Numbered from the stretch's first letter, positions 48,220 to 57,458 are shown. The stretch is DNA of 64,000 bases from an uncultured Fretibacterium sp. (GCA_947168585.1 CAMVMK010000005.1:1-64000), one strand, 5' to 3'. The notes: generated by a model not told the origin, from the letters alone. A program made the numbers and translations.

Positions 48220-49922
48220 TTTATAAATTCCTGATAGTCATAGAGTAAAGGAAAATTTTTATTTATTTTTCTGATTTCAGCTGACACTCTCAAAACGTCA
48301 GGCCAAGACTCGGGCTCAAGGACGTTCATAATTTCTTCGATAACTTCATCGGGCGAGCCTTCTTTGATTTTTTCGCCGTTTCTTAAAATTAAAATTCTGT
48401 CGCTGAACTTCAAAGCTGTGTCTAAATTATGAGTGATTGTGATTATAGTTGTGCCGGAGTTCCGTAAATTTTTAAGCATTTCTAAAATTTTTTTCTGATA
48501 AGAAGCGTCAAGACCTGCTAAAGGCTCATCAAGAACTATACATTCAGGCCGTGTCGACAACACTGAAGCAATAGCAACTAAACGTCTTTCACCACCGGAT
48601 AAAGCTAAAGGATTTCTTTCTAAAAAATTTTTTCCAAGCCCTACACATTCAAGCCCGAATAAAACAGCTTCGTCTAATTTAGAATTTTTTAAGCCCGCGT
48701 TTTTGGGAGCAAAAGCTAATTCTTCTCTGACAGTCGGCGAAAATAATTGATCTTCAGGATGTTGAAAGACAAGCCCGACCCGTTGTCTTAAAGCGTGAAC
48801 TTCCTCGCCTTTCTGCGGTAATTTTTGAGCGTCAAAAAAAATTTCTCCGCTTTGAATTTTATATAAAGCGTTTAAGTGTTGAACGAGAGTAGATTTTCCG
48901 CTTCCTGTATGGCCGATGATTGAGAGCCACGAGCCTGAAAAAATTTCAGTATCAAGATTTTTAAGTGCAAAATTTTTTTCGTCATACTTAAACGAAAGAT
49001 TTTTAATATTAAATTTCGTTTCGTGATTTTTAATTTCGCTGTTATTTTTCAATTTCGCAGGAACTGAAAAATTTTTTTCGCTGAAAATTTCTAACCCCTC
49101 ACCTCTAACGCCTAACCTGTTAAAAAATTTTTTGATTTTAAGTTCATCTGGAAGTTCAAAGCCTAATTCTTCAGCTTTGTCCCAAAATTCCTGAGTTTTT
49201 CCCTGCCAAATTATTTGACCTTTCGACAAAACTAAAACGCGCTGAATATCATCAAAATTTTCTGTTTCAATTTGATGGGTAATCTGCAGAATTGTCATGC
49301 CTTCGCCGTGAATAAATCTCAAAACTTTTTCAATTCTAAGACGGCTTTTAGGGTCAAGCATTGCCATAGGCTCGTCAAGAATTAAGCACTCTACATCAGC
49401 CGCCAATACTCCGGCAAGAGCAGTTCTTTGTTTTTCGCCGCCGGATAAAGCAGAGACTGGAGCGTCTTTTTTGTGAAGCAAATCAGCTTCTTTAAGAGCT
49501 ATATCAACTCTAAGCTGAATTTCTTCGGAAGGCAGACCTTGATTTTCGGGAGCAAAAGCTACGTCATCTTCAACCATAGCCGCGACGATTTGATTTTCGG
49601 GGTCTTGAAAAACCATTCCGATTTTCCGCCGCAAGTCTTGAAAATCCATTTTATTAATGTCAACGCCGTCAATAAAACACGCGCCCTCGTCAGGTTCTAA
49701 GAGGCCGCCTAAAATTTTTGTGAGCGTAGATTTTCCGGAGCCGTTATGTCCGAGTAACGCTATACGTTCGCCTTTGTTTACAAAAAAAGAGACGGAGTTT
49801 AATGTCCGTCCCGTAATTTTTTCGTCATAAGAAAACGAAACAGAGCGTACTTCTAAAAACGGCTGATTATTTCTGTTCAGTTGCTGCTGCTTCTGTTTTC
49901 TGTTCACGTTCAACAAGTTCAA
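48201..49922 (-). CDS. ecfA: Fused ECF transporter ATPase (EcfA1-EcfA2 in one chain)
   Basis: Two complete ABC ATPase domains are joined in 573 residues. Domain 1 has LLGHNGSGKST, LSGGEKQRTALAGVL and LILDEPMAMLD. Domain 2 has IIGHTGSGKST, LSGGERRLVAIASVL and IVLDEPLAGLD. In most bacteria these are two genes. The linker (about residues 265-300) is partly encoded by a TTAGG-type repeat. The start is unclear: no ATG exists and candidate TTG/GTG codons overlap the last 56 bases of rplQ, so translation probably depends on rplQ. The start given is the most upstream candidate; GTG 49907 is an alternative. Confidence 0.9.
   Translation of the reverse strand: MNLLNVNRKQKQQQLNRNNQPFLEVRSVSFSYDEKITGRTLNSVSFFVNKGERIALLGHNGSGKSTLTKILGGLLEPDEGACFIDGVDINKMDFQDLRRKIGMVFQDPENQIVAAMVEDDVAFAPENQGLPSEEIQLRVDIALKEADLLHKKDAPVSALSGGEKQRTALAGVLAADVECLILDEPMAMLDPKSRLRIEKVLRFIHGEGMTILQITHQIETENFDDIQRVLVLSKGQIIWQGKTQEFWDKAEELGFELPDELKIKKFFNRLGVRGEGLEIFSEKNFSVPAKLKNNSEIKNHETKFNIKNLSFKYDEKNFALKNLDTEIFSGSWLSIIGHTGSGKSTLVQHLNALYKIQSGEIFFDAQKLPQKGEEVHALRQRVGLVFQHPEDQLFSPTVREELAFAPKNAGLKNSKLDEAVLFGLECVGLGKNFLERNPLALSGGERRLVAIASVLSTRPECIVLDEPLAGLDASYQKKILEMLKNLRNSGTTIITITHNLDTALKFSDRILILRNGEKIKEGSPDEVIEEIMNVLEPESWPDVLRVSAEIRKINKNFPLLYDYQEFIKCFSQI
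49091..49117 (-). repeat. TTAGG/GTGAGG-type repeat inside the ecfA linker
   Basis: The minus strand reads GGTTAGGCGTTAGAGGTGAG and continues GGGTTAG, encoding LGVRGEGLE. Near-identical phrases occur in intergenic DNA at 1908-1931 and 14760-14787. Confidence 0.6.
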
Positions 49923-50262
49923 TCACTGCCATAGGCGAGCCGTCGCCTTTGCGTGCTCCGAGTTTAACAATTCTTGTATAACCGCCTTTATCGAAAGATT
50001 TATATTTCGGGGCGATCTCAGCAAATAATTTTGTTGCTGCTTCTTTATGCGGCATTTTTGCGAACACTACGCGGATATCATGAACGCTTCCGCCTTTAGC
50101 GCGTGTGATTAATTTCTCAGCTACGCGGCGAAGTTCTTTAGCGCGTGTTACGGTCGTTGTGATACTTCCGTTAAGAAATAAACTTGCGGCCATATTTCCG
50201 AGCATTAATTTTCTATGACTGCCGTAACGCCCGAGTGTTCTGTGGTCAACATGATGTCTCAA
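49867..50262 (-). CDS. rplQ: 50S ribosomal protein L17
   Basis: The 131-residue protein begins MRHHVDHRTLGRYGSHRKLML and has TTTVTRAKELRRVAEKLIT, both L17 signatures. L17 sits near the exit tunnel. A short Glu/Ala/Gln tail extends the C-terminus. The 3' end overlaps ecfA. AAGGAGGTG precedes the ATG. Confidence 0.97.
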   Translation of the reverse strand: MRHHVDHRTLGRYGSHRKLMLGNMAASLFLNGSITTTVTRAKELRRVAEKLITRAKGGSVHDIRVVFAKMPHKEAATKLFAEIAPKYKSFDKGGYTRIVKLGARKGDGSPMAVIELVEREQKTEAAATEQK

Positions 50263-50297
50263 TTTAAGATTGCACCTCCTTGTTCGTGGTTAAATTA

Positions 50298-51740
50298 TTA
50301 TTCTTTTTCGTCCGCTGCCGGAGTTTTTTTAGAAGTTTTCTTAGGCTTCTTAGGTTTTTCGGCCTCTTCTTCAGCTTTTACTTCTGTTTTTTCTTCCGGC
50401 TTTGCGTCTTCAGCTTTTTTCTTAGATTTTGAACTTGACTTTTTAGTCTTAGTTTCTTTCTCTGCTTTTTCTGCTTTTTCCTCGACAGGCGCGGTCTGTT
50501 CTTTTACTTCGGCTTCAGCTTCGGGCTTAGTTTCTTCCTTTGCGGGCTTCGGCTTCGGTTTAGGCTTAGGTTTCGGCTTGTCTTTACCGCCCTTAGGCTT
50601 TTCCGGCTTTTCGTCTTCTAAATCTGGAAGATTATTAGTCTCCGGGATTACTTCTTCTTCAGGATACATTGATAAAGTACTGAGAGTTAATTCACGTTCT
50701 TCAAGTTTTTTCTCAATTTCGGTGAGTGATTTTTTACCTAAATTGCGGATTTTAAGAAGATCATCGTGAGATCTCTGCAGTAAATCGCCGACAGTTTCAA
50801 TGCCGACCCTCATTAAGCAGTTTTCGCTTCTGAGAGAAAGTTCAAGAGTACGAATAGGCTCATCTTCAAGCGAAAGTTCGTTATCTTCAACTTCAGCTTT
50901 TTCTTCAACCGCTTTAGGTCTTGAAGAAGGCTTACGGTCTCCCTTTGCAGGCGTTTCTATTACTGACGGTTTTTCTGCAATAATGCTGTTAATCTCATCA
51001 GGAGAAACGACGCTCACAGTTCCGGCGATATGAGCGAAACAATTTTGAGCGATCCCGGCGGCTTCTTTTACAGCATCTTCCGGCGAAATTGCTCCGTTAG
51101 TCCAGACATCAAGAACAAGACGTTCATAGTCAATGCTCTGACCTACGCGGGCCGGTTCTATGCGGTAATTAACGCGCTTAACCGGTGAAAAAATTGCGTC
51201 CGTCAAAAGAGCGTCAACAGGCAGATGAGCCGGTCTTTCACGTTCTGCAGAAAGATAGCCGACACCCGGCTCAATGTAAATTTCCATTACTAAGTGAGCA
51301 CCGGGTTCAAGTGTGCAAAGAACACCTGAACCGCAAAATTCAAAATCGTTATCCCAAGGTAAATCCTTAGCCGTTATAACTCCGGGATTTTGTTCGCGTT
51401 CAAAAAAATCTTTCGGCAAATCCTGAGAGTCAAGCGTAAGAAGCTTATAACCTTCGGCTTTAAGCTGAGGTTTTTCAGTTTTTGCTTTAATCGGAATGTG
51501 CTTCAAGTTCATCAAAATTTCAATGACGTCCTCACGAACGCCCTTGATAGTGCTGAACTCATGAAGCACCCCGTCAATTCTTACGGCTGTAACAGCTACT
51601 CCCCTAATTGAAGAGAGCAGCAAACGCCTTAAAGCATTGCCGAGCGTATCGCCGTAGCCGCGCTCTAAGGGTTCAGCGTATAAACAGCCGCAATCTTGTT
51701 CTTTTTCTTCGATATAAACCTTAAAATTGGTGTTCTCCAA
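50298..51740 (-). CDS. rpoA: RNA polymerase alpha subunit with long charged C-terminal extension
   Basis: Residues 1-235 form the alpha N-terminal domain (GYGDTLGNALRRLLLSSIRGVAVTAV). The C-terminal domain, which contacts UP elements and activators, lies near 290-345 (SLRSENCLMRVGIETVGDLL ... IRNLGKKSLTEIEKKL). Standard alpha ends near 315-330; here about 120 further residues follow, with repeats of Lys-Pro and Glu/Lys/Ala (KPKPKPKPKPKPAKEE) and no hydrophobic core. The linker before the C-terminal domain is also long. No rpsD lies between rpsK and rpoA. Confidence 0.97.
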   Translation of the reverse strand: MENTNFKVYIEEKEQDCGCLYAEPLERGYGDTLGNALRRLLLSSIRGVAVTAVRIDGVLHEFSTIKGVREDVIEILMNLKHIPIKAKTEKPQLKAEGYKLLTLDSQDLPKDFFEREQNPGVITAKDLPWDNDFEFCGSGVLCTLEPGAHLVMEIYIEPGVGYLSAERERPAHLPVDALLTDAIFSPVKRVNYRIEPARVGQSIDYERLVLDVWTNGAISPEDAVKEAAGIAQNCFAHIAGTVSVVSPDEINSIIAEKPSVIETPAKGDRKPSSRPKAVEEKAEVEDNELSLEDEPIRTLELSLRSENCLMRVGIETVGDLLQRSHDDLLKIRNLGKKSLTEIEKKLEERELTLSTLSMYPEEEVIPETNNLPDLEDEKPEKPKGGKDKPKPKPKPKPKPAKEETKPEAEAEVKEQTAPVEEKAEKAEKETKTKKSSSKSKKKAEDAKPEEKTEVKAEEEAEKPKKPKKTSKKTPAADEKE

Positions 51741-51763
51741 ATTCCAAAATCTCCTTTTAGAAT

Positions 51764-52162
51764 TTAGACACGACGCCTCTTCGGAGGTCTGCAGCCGTTG
51801 TGAGGAATGGGCGTAGCGTCTTTGATTAAGTTCACCTGAAGCCCTGCGGCCTGTAACGAACGGATTGCGCTTTCACGGCCGGGTCCCGGACCTTTGACAA
51901 CAACGTCAATTTCCGTCATACCCTGATCCTGAGCTGCTTTCGCTACCTGCGACGCTGCTGTCTGAGCTGCGAATGGTGTTGATTTTCTCGCGCCTTTGAA
52001 GCCTACGTTTCCGCCGCTTGCCCAAGTGATGATGTTTCCGGCTTTGTCGCTGATGCACATAATCGTGTTGTTAAAAGTTGAGAAAATGTGCGCCACTCCG
52101 TAATTTATATTTTTCTTTTCGCGCCTTTTGCCTTTGCGAGCCTGCGCTGTTCTCTTTGCCAA
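51764..52162 (-). CDS. rpsK: 30S ribosomal protein S11
   Basis: The 132-residue protein has [15 protein letters not shown] and the closing [15 protein letters not shown], diagnostic for S11, which forms the platform near the mRNA exit. Length is typical. AGGAGG precedes ATG. The gene lies between rpsM and rpoA. Confidence 0.97.
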   Translation of the reverse strand: MAKRTAQARKGKRREKKNINYGVAHIFSTFNNTIMCISDKAGNIITWASGGNVGFKGARKSTPFAAQTAASQVAKAAQDQGMTEIDVVVKGPGPGRESAIRSLQAAGLQVNLIKDATPIPHNGCRPPKRRRV

Positions 52163-52213
52163 GTTTAATTTACCTCCTTACTTGTTTACTCTTAAGCCGC
52201 TGTTTTAATTAAT

Positions 52214-52591
52214 TTACTTTGTTGCGACTTTCTTGTTAGCGACTGTTCTTCTCGGACCTTTGCGGGTTCTTGCGTTGGTCTTAGTTCTCTGGCCTCTGAC
52301 GGGAAGTCCGAGTCTATGACGCTGTCCGCGATAGCATCCGATGTCAATAAGACGTTTGATGTTCATAGAAATTTCGCGTCTTAAATCTCCCTCGACCTTG
52401 TAATTGTCTTCGATTTCACGGCGAAGTTTCTGAGTGTCGGCTTCGTCTAAATCTTTAACTCTGATGTCGGGGTTAACGCCTGTTGCTGCTAAAATTTTCT
52501 GAGCGGTTTTAAGACCGATACCAAAAATATACGTTAAGCCGATTTCTACTCTTTTTTCTCTCGGCAAGTCTACTCCTGCGATACGTGCCAT
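52214..52591 (-). CDS. rpsM: 30S ribosomal protein S13
   Basis: The 125-residue protein begins [26 protein letters not shown] and ends with the [16 protein letters not shown] tail that reaches the P-site tRNA. Its ribosome site AGGAGG is formed by the last two sense codons of rpmJ. Confidence 0.97.
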   Translation of the reverse strand: MARIAGVDLPREKRVEIGLTYIFGIGLKTAQKILAATGVNPDIRVKDLDEADTQKLRREIEDNYKVEGDLRREISMNIKRLIDIGCYRGQRHRLGLPVRGQRTKTNARTRKGPRRTVANKKVATK

Positions 52592-52598
52592 TTAATTA

Positions 52599-52724
52599 TT
52601 ACCTCCTGACACCCTGACGCTGTTTATGTCTCGGGTTGCGGCTGCAAATTACGCGCACAACTCCGTGACGGCGGATTACTCTGCAATATTCACAGATAGG
52701 CTTTACTGAAGGCCCTACTTTCAT
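52599..52724 (-). CDS. rpmJ: 50S ribosomal protein L36 (zinc type)
   Basis: Minus-strand codons from ATG 52724 give [20 protein letters not shown] and then [17 protein letters not shown], 41 residues, with the CxxC...C...H zinc site of L36. Most L36 proteins end at RQG (37-38 residues). The four extra residues GVRR are encoded by GGT GTC AGG AGG-type codons that also serve as the Shine-Dalgarno for rpsM. It lies 15 bases downstream of infA. Confidence 0.95.
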   Translation of the reverse strand: MKVGPSVKPICEYCRVIRRHGVVRVICSRNPRHKQRQGVRR

Positions 52725-52739
52725 GCTAATACCACCTTA

Positions 52740-52967
52740 TTATTTATAACGATAAATTATTCTTCCCCTTGTTAAATCATACGGGGAGATTTCGACTAAC
52801 ACTTTATCACCGGGTAAAATCCTGATGAAGTGCATTCTCATTTTTCCGCTGACATGAGCTAAAACTCTATGCCCGTTTTCAAGTTCAACTCTGAACATTG
52901 CATTGGGCAGCGGTTCTGAAATTACGCCCTTTACTTCGATTACGTCCTCTTTGCCGGAATTTGCCAT
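52740..52967 (-). CDS. infA: Translation initiation factor IF-1
   Basis: The 75-residue OB-fold protein contains [36 protein letters not shown] and ends RGRIIYRYK, all typical of IF-1, which binds the 30S A site. Its ATG overlaps the stop of the KOW gene by one base (TAATG). Confidence 0.97.
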   Translation of the reverse strand: MANSGKEDVIEVKGVISEPLPNAMFRVELENGHRVLAHVSGKMRMHFIRILPGDKVLVEISPYDLTRGRIIYRYK

Positions 52968-53224
52968 TAATTCCCTACGCTCCTAAAAAAATATCCCGCG
53001 TCAATGTCTTGACCTGCCTTTATAAATTCTATTAACTCTTCTGCGCGTCTTAACGTCGATTGCAAATGTTTAGGATTTTTCTTTTTCGGCTTTGAAACAT
53101 TAAATCTTTTCGGCCTTATTAATTTTACACGCCCGTCAAGTTCAAAACCTGAAACAACATAAAAAATTCCCGTATCTTTGCCCTGCTTTGAGATAACTAT
53201 CTGGCCTATCTGATACTCTGCCAC
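52967..53224 (-). CDS. KOW-domain RNA-binding protein (L14e-like)
   Basis: The 85-residue basic protein starts [23 protein letters not shown], a KOW motif, followed by [23 protein letters not shown]. Small KOW proteins at this place (map-KOW-infA) are common in Firmicutes and relatives and probably bind rRNA. Start is GTG, overlapping the end of map by 19 bases. Precise function unknown. Confidence 0.85.
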   Translation of the reverse strand: MAEYQIGQIVISKQGKDTGIFYVVSGFELDGRVKLIRPKRFNVSKPKKKNPKHLQSTLRRAEELIEFIKAGQDIDAGYFFRSVGN

Positions 53225-53985
53225 TTTGTTAAAATCTCCGGCCCGTCGTCAAGAATTACAATCGAGCGTTCAAAGTGTGCCGCGTCAGATCCGTCAACAG
53301 TTGAGACAGTCCAGCCGTTAGCTCCGACCTTCACATCTTCGCGCCCGGACATAATCATAGGCTCAATAGCTATAGTCATGCCAGTTTTTAACGTCATTCC
53401 CTGACCGGCACGGCCGTAATTCGGAATTTGAGGGGCTTCGTGCATTTTTTTGCCGATGCCGTGTCCCGTGTAATCCCGGACTATGCCGAAACCTAAAGGA
53501 GTAACGTAACTTTCAACCGCGTACCCTATGTCGCCGAGAGTGTTGCCGTTTAACGCCGCTGCTATCGCCCTGTTCAAAGAATCTTCCGTAACTTCAAGAA
53601 GTTTTTGTTTTTCGGGGCTTATAGCACCTACTGCATAAGTGCAAGCCGCGTCTCCGCAATAACCGTTTACATATGCTCCAACATCTACGCTTATAATGTC
53701 GCCTTCCTGTAAAATCCTGTTAAAATCCGGAATTCCGTGAACGACCTCTTCATTAACTGAAGCGCAGATAGTACCGGGAAACGGTGTCATTTCAAACGAC
53801 GGCTTATAATTCTTAAATGCCGGTATTCCGTTGTTTTTTCTAATATGCTCTTCGGCTAATCTGTCAAGCTCTCCCGTTGAAATTCCGGGTCTGACAGCTT
53901 CGCGCATTATATCAAGAACTTCGGCAGTAACACGACCGGCAACTCTCATTAACTCGATCTCTTCAGGGCGTTTAATTTTTATCAT
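53206..53985 (-). CDS. map: Type I methionine aminopeptidase
   Basis: The 259-residue enzyme removes N-terminal Met. Metal ligands are visible in SVDVGAYVNGYCGDAACTY (two Asp), TGHGIGKKMHEAP (His), IEPM (Glu) and AAHFERSIVI (Glu region). Length is typical for type Ia. The ATG overlaps adk by 14 bases. Confidence 0.97.
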   Translation of the reverse strand: MIKIKRPEEIELMRVAGRVTAEVLDIMREAVRPGISTGELDRLAEEHIRKNNGIPAFKNYKPSFEMTPFPGTICASVNEEVVHGIPDFNRILQEGDIISVDVGAYVNGYCGDAACTYAVGAISPEKQKLLEVTEDSLNRAIAAALNGNTLGDIGYAVESYVTPLGFGIVRDYTGHGIGKKMHEAPQIPNYGRAGQGMTLKTGMTIAIEPMIMSGREDVKVGANGWTVSTVDGSDAAHFERSIVILDDGPEILTKWQSIR

Positions 53986-54601
53986 GGTCTAACAACTCAA
54001 CAACATCTGCAAAAACTTTTTCGGGCTTCTGCGATGCGTCAACCTCAAGCAATAAATTTCTGTCGCGGTAAAACTTAACTAACGGCTCTGTCTGCTCGTG
54101 AAAAACTTTCAAACGGCTTCTGACTGTAGTTTCGTTATCATCTTCGCGTGTGTAAAGTTCTCCGCCGCAATACGGGCATTTATCATGCTCAAGCCTCGTT
54201 GTAACGTTTCCGCAATCTTTGCAGACTGCACGGCTCGAAAGTCTTTTAACGATAGCTTCATCATCAACGCTGAATAAAATAACGCCGTCAATTTTAGTTT
54301 TGCTCTCTAAAAATTCAGCCTGCGCTACAGTTCTTGGAAATCCGTCAAGCATAAAGCCTTTAGAATTTTCATTCTCTAACTCGGCTAATTTTGCTCCGAC
54401 CATTTTCATTACTGTTTCATCAGGAACAAGCTGACCCGCGTCCATATATTTTTTAGCTTCAAGTCCAAGAGGCGTTGAATTTTTCAAATTTTCTCTGAAA
54501 ATGTCGCCCGTTGAGACGTGAGCAAGACCATAACGCTCTTTAAGCAAGGCGGCCTGAGTACCTTTGCCGGCACCGGGCGCGCCTAATAAAACTAATCTCA
54601 T
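53972..54601 (-). CDS. adk: Adenylate kinase, zinc-binding LID type
   Basis: The 209-residue enzyme interconverts AMP, ADP and ATP. The P-loop is GAPGAGKGTQ at 7-16, followed by HVSTGDIFRE and GFPRTVAQAE. The long LID carries a four-Cys zinc site (CKDCGN ... CPYCGG near 127-150), as in Gram-positive enzymes. It starts 2 bases after secY ends. Confidence 0.97.
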   Translation of the reverse strand: MRLVLLGAPGAGKGTQAALLKERYGLAHVSTGDIFRENLKNSTPLGLEAKKYMDAGQLVPDETVMKMVGAKLAELENENSKGFMLDGFPRTVAQAEFLESKTKIDGVILFSVDDEAIVKRLSSRAVCKDCGNVTTRLEHDKCPYCGGELYTREDDNETTVRSRLKVFHEQTEPLVKFYRDRNLLLEVDASQKPEKVFADVVELLDHDKN

Positions 54602-54603
54602 AA

Positions 54604-55908
54604 TTAACCTCTTAAAAGCCCGCGTGAACGACCGCTGCCGGATTTCTTTAATATTCCGTCATAGTGGCGCATTAAGAGCTGTGCTTCAATCTGGTTAATC
54701 GTATCCATCGCAACGCCTACAACAATTAAAACTGCTGTACCGCCGAAATAGAAACTTCTGACATTTAACACCGATGACATTACATTCGGAATTAATGCAA
54801 CTATAGCAAGGAAAACCGCTCCGCCGAGCGTAATTCTTTCCATAACGCGCGTAATATAATCCGAAGTAGGCTGTCCGGGTCTGATGCCTAAAATAAATCC
54901 GCCGTATTTCTTCATGTTATTAGCGATGTCGTTAGGATTAAAGACTACCGCTGTGTAGAAATACGAGAAGAAAATTATCAATGCTACATCGCAAATAATG
55001 TAAAATACACTATTCGGCGCAAATAACGAACTGAAAAATCTTCCGACCGAGCTGTCCGTGAAATAATTCGCGATTGTGTACGGGAAAATTAAGAGTGATG
55101 ACGCGAAAATAATCGGAATAACTCCGGCCTGATTGACTTTCAAGGGAATGAAAGTGCTCTGGCCGCCGTAAATTTTATTGCCGACTACACGTTTTGCATA
55201 TTGAACAGGCAAACGCCTCTGACCTTCCTGCAACATGATACAGCCTGCTACAACGACTATCATTAAGACAATGCCTAATAACAAAGCTATAACACTGAGT
55301 GAGCCAAGTCTTACCATGCTCCAAGTCTGCAAAATTGCTTCAGGTATTCTTGCGACAATACCGGCAAAAATTAATAATGAAATTCCGTTGCCGATACCGT
55401 GATCCGTGAGTTCTTCACCGAGCCACATGACCGCGACTGAACCTGTTACAAGAGTTACGATGACTAAAAGCCAATCGAAAAATCCTCCCTGCATAATTCC
55501 AAGTCCGCGAAGCCATGCCGTCATACCTACAGCTTGAACTATTGCGAAAACTACTGCTCCGTAGCGCGTCCACTGCGTAATTTTTTTATGACCGTCTGCG
55601 CTGTCTTTCTGCAATTTCTCAAGGAACGGGAAAATTACAACTAACAACTGCATGACGATACTTGAGTTAATATACGGTGCAACGCCTAACGAGAATATTC
55701 CAAAACGGCTCAAAGCTCCGCCCGAAAATAAATTCAGGAAGTCCATGACACCGCCGCCCGTGCTGAATAAACTTGCCATTGCGGCACGATCAACGCCGGG
55801 GCTTGGGATATATGCCCCTAATCTAAATATGAACAATATCCCAATCGTGAATAATATCCTGCGTTTTAAGTCGGGCAGTCTGAATATATCACCCAAAGAC
55901 CCGAACAT
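54604..55908 (-). CDS. secY: Protein translocase subunit SecY
   Basis: The 434-residue ten-helix protein is the Sec channel. The plug region (PYINSSIVMQLL) and the cytoplasmic loop (GQRRLPVQYAKRVVGNKIYGG) are typical, and the C-terminus ends basic (GRSRGLLRG). Its ATG overlaps the rplO stop (TAATG). Confidence 0.97.
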   Translation of the reverse strand: MFGSLGDIFRLPDLKRRILFTIGILFIFRLGAYIPSPGVDRAAMASLFSTGGGVMDFLNLFSGGALSRFGIFSLGVAPYINSSIVMQLLVVIFPFLEKLQKDSADGHKKITQWTRYGAVVFAIVQAVGMTAWLRGLGIMQGGFFDWLLVIVTLVTGSVAVMWLGEELTDHGIGNGISLLIFAGIVARIPEAILQTWSMVRLGSLSVIALLLGIVLMIVVVAGCIMLQEGQRRLPVQYAKRVVGNKIYGGQSTFIPLKVNQAGVIPIIFASSLLIFPYTIANYFTDSSVGRFFSSLFAPNSVFYIICDVALIIFFSYFYTAVVFNPNDIANNMKKYGGFILGIRPGQPTSDYITRVMERITLGGAVFLAIVALIPNVMSSVLNVRSFYFGGTAVLIVVGVAMDTINQIEAQLLMRHYDGILKKSGSGRSRGLLRG

Positions 55909-56357
55909 TAGATTACCTCGTGAGTTCCGCCAGCGGCTTCGATTTTCTTAGCTGCTTCTGCGCTGAATGCTGCGGCCTTGATTTTAAGAGCCTTTTTGAG
56001 ATCGCCTCTTGCTAAAATCTTCACAGGAATATTTTTCTTGCGTATTACTTTAGCATTGTAGAGAGCTTCTGCATCAATTTCTGCTCCTGCTTCAAATTTC
56101 TTTTCGAGAGCGTCAAGGTTTACAGGCTGAAAAACTTTCGCAAATCTGTAATTATTAAATCCGCGTTTAGGAGTTCTTCTTGTAATCGGCATCTGGCCGC
56201 CTTCAAAACCGGGTTTAACACCGCCGCCGGTTCTGGCTTTATCGCCTTTGTTGCCTTTTCCTGAAGTTTTGCCTGTTCCGCTTCCGATACCCTGACCCAA
56301 ACGCTTTGATTTATGCGTTGAGCCTTCTGAAGGGTGTAAATCGTTTAACGTAATCAT
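55908..56357 (-). CDS. rplO: 50S ribosomal protein L15
   Basis: From ATG 56357 the protein begins MITLNDLHPSEGSTHKSKRLGQG and shows the Gly-rich GSGTGKTSGKGNKGDKARTGGG stretch of L15, about 149 residues. A start 21 bases upstream would add an uncharacteristic MGGRRVK. The ribosome site GGGAGG lies in the end of rpmD. Confidence 0.95.
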   Translation of the reverse strand: MITLNDLHPSEGSTHKSKRLGQGIGSGTGKTSGKGNKGDKARTGGGVKPGFEGGQMPITRRTPKRGFNNYRFAKVFQPVNLDALEKKFEAGAEIDAEALYNAKVIRKKNIPVKILARGDLKKALKIKAAAFSAEAAKKIEAAGGTHEVI

Positions 56358-56359
56358 TT

Positions 56360-56542
56360 TTACTCTACGACCTCCCATTTAACGAGATGGCGCACATGTT
56401 CGATCATGCCGCGAATTTGGGGCGTGTCTTCGTGTTCAACTTCTGAATTTAATTTCTTAAATCCGAGTGCTTTAATTGTGCGCTTCTGTCTTTCGGGAAA
56501 ACTAATTGCGCTTTTAATCCACTTTGCTTTGATTTTTGCCAT
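56360..56542 (-). CDS. rpmD: 50S ribosomal protein L30
   Basis: The 60-residue protein contains IKSAISFPERQKRTIKALGFKKLNSEVEHEDTPQIRGMI, the L30 signature. Length is typical of bacterial L30. It sits between rpsE and rplO with spacings of 6 and 2 bases. Confidence 0.95.
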   Translation of the reverse strand: MAKIKAKWIKSAISFPERQKRTIKALGFKKLNSEVEHEDTPQIRGMIEHVRHLVKWEVVE

Positions 56543-56548
56543 TGTGAA

Positions 56549-57085
56549 TTACTCCCCGATTACTGCTTCATCAGCAGCTCCTGACGCTGGTTCTTCGCTC
56601 ATAAGACCGCGCAACTTCATAATTTCGTCTTCAGTTCTTGTGATCTTAATAGCTTCAAGAGTAGCGTTTGCAATATTAATAGCGTTTGCTGTACGGCCTG
56701 TAACTTTTGTAACAACGTCTTTAACGCCGCCAAGCTCCATAATAGCACGGACAACACCGCCTGCGATAACTCCTGTACCTTCAGGGCACGGCTTGAGCAA
56801 AACTCTCGCAGCTCCGAATTCACCTACAACGGGGTGCGGAATTGTACTCCCGGCGTGGCGTACAGAAACCATATTTTTCTTAGCTTTTTCAATGCCTTTG
56901 CGAACTGCTTCGGCTATTTCTTTAGCTTTGCCGATACCTGTTCCGACCTGAGACACGCCGTCGCCTACAACTACAAGAACAGCAAAACGGAATCTTTTAC
57001 CGCCTTTAACGACTTTGCTGACGCGGTTGATAGCGACAACTCTCTCTTGAAACTCTACGGCTTCTACTTCATTTCTTCTGGGCAT
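56549..57085 (-). CDS. rpsE: 30S ribosomal protein S5
   Basis: From ATG 57085 the protein begins MPRRNEVEAVEFQERVVAIN, with the S5 double-stranded-RNA-binding domain (VVKGGKRFRFAVLVVVGDG) and GVKDVVTKVTGRTANAINIANAT. It has 178 residues. A longer frame to 57118 would place the start before the AAGGAGGG ribosome site, so it is rejected. Confidence 0.96.
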   Translation of the reverse strand: MPRRNEVEAVEFQERVVAINRVSKVVKGGKRFRFAVLVVVGDGVSQVGTGIGKAKEIAEAVRKGIEKAKKNMVSVRHAGSTIPHPVVGEFGAARVLLKPCPEGTGVIAGGVVRAIMELGGVKDVVTKVTGRTANAINIANATLEAIKITRTEDEIMKLRGLMSEEPASGAADEAVIGE

Positions 57086-57086
57086 T

Positions 57087-57452
57087 TTAGAATACAAGCC
57101 CTCCTTCGCGTGCGGCATCAGCTACAGCCGCGATTTTTCCGTGATAGGCATGACCTCCGCGATCAAATACTACATTATTAATCCCTTTGGCTTTTGCACG
57201 TTCAGCTATTGTCTTGCCGATGACTTTAGCAGCAGCGATATTGCAGCCGCCTTTAAGTTCAGGCTGTAAGACTTTTTCGAGAGTTGAGGCACTTACAAGA
57301 GTATGGCCTTTTTCATCATCGATAACTTGAACGTAAATATTTTTAAGGCTTCTGAACACGCACAGACGGGGCTTTTCAGCTGTTCCCGAAAGTGTACGGC
57401 GCAGTCTTTCATGCCTTATAACGCGCATATCATTTCTTGATTTCTTTTTCAT
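57087..57452 (-). CDS. rplR: 50S ribosomal protein L18
   Basis: The 121-residue protein has [34 protein letters not shown] and ends [26 protein letters not shown], typical of L18, which binds 5S rRNA. The last codons (GAA GGA GGG) provide the rpsE ribosome site. Confidence 0.97.
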   Translation of the reverse strand: MKKKSRNDMRVIRHERLRRTLSGTAEKPRLCVFRSLKNIYVQVIDDEKGHTLVSASTLEKVLQPELKGGCNIAAAKVIGKTIAERAKAKGINNVVFDRGGHAYHGKIAAVADAAREGGLVF

Positions 57453-57458
57453 GATGTT

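Noticed and set aside
50215-50769. 184-codon open frame opposite the 3' end of rpoA
   Set aside because: It is the antisense shadow of the Lys/Glu-rich rpoA tail and gives low-complexity Ser/Phe sequence; no ribosome site or family.
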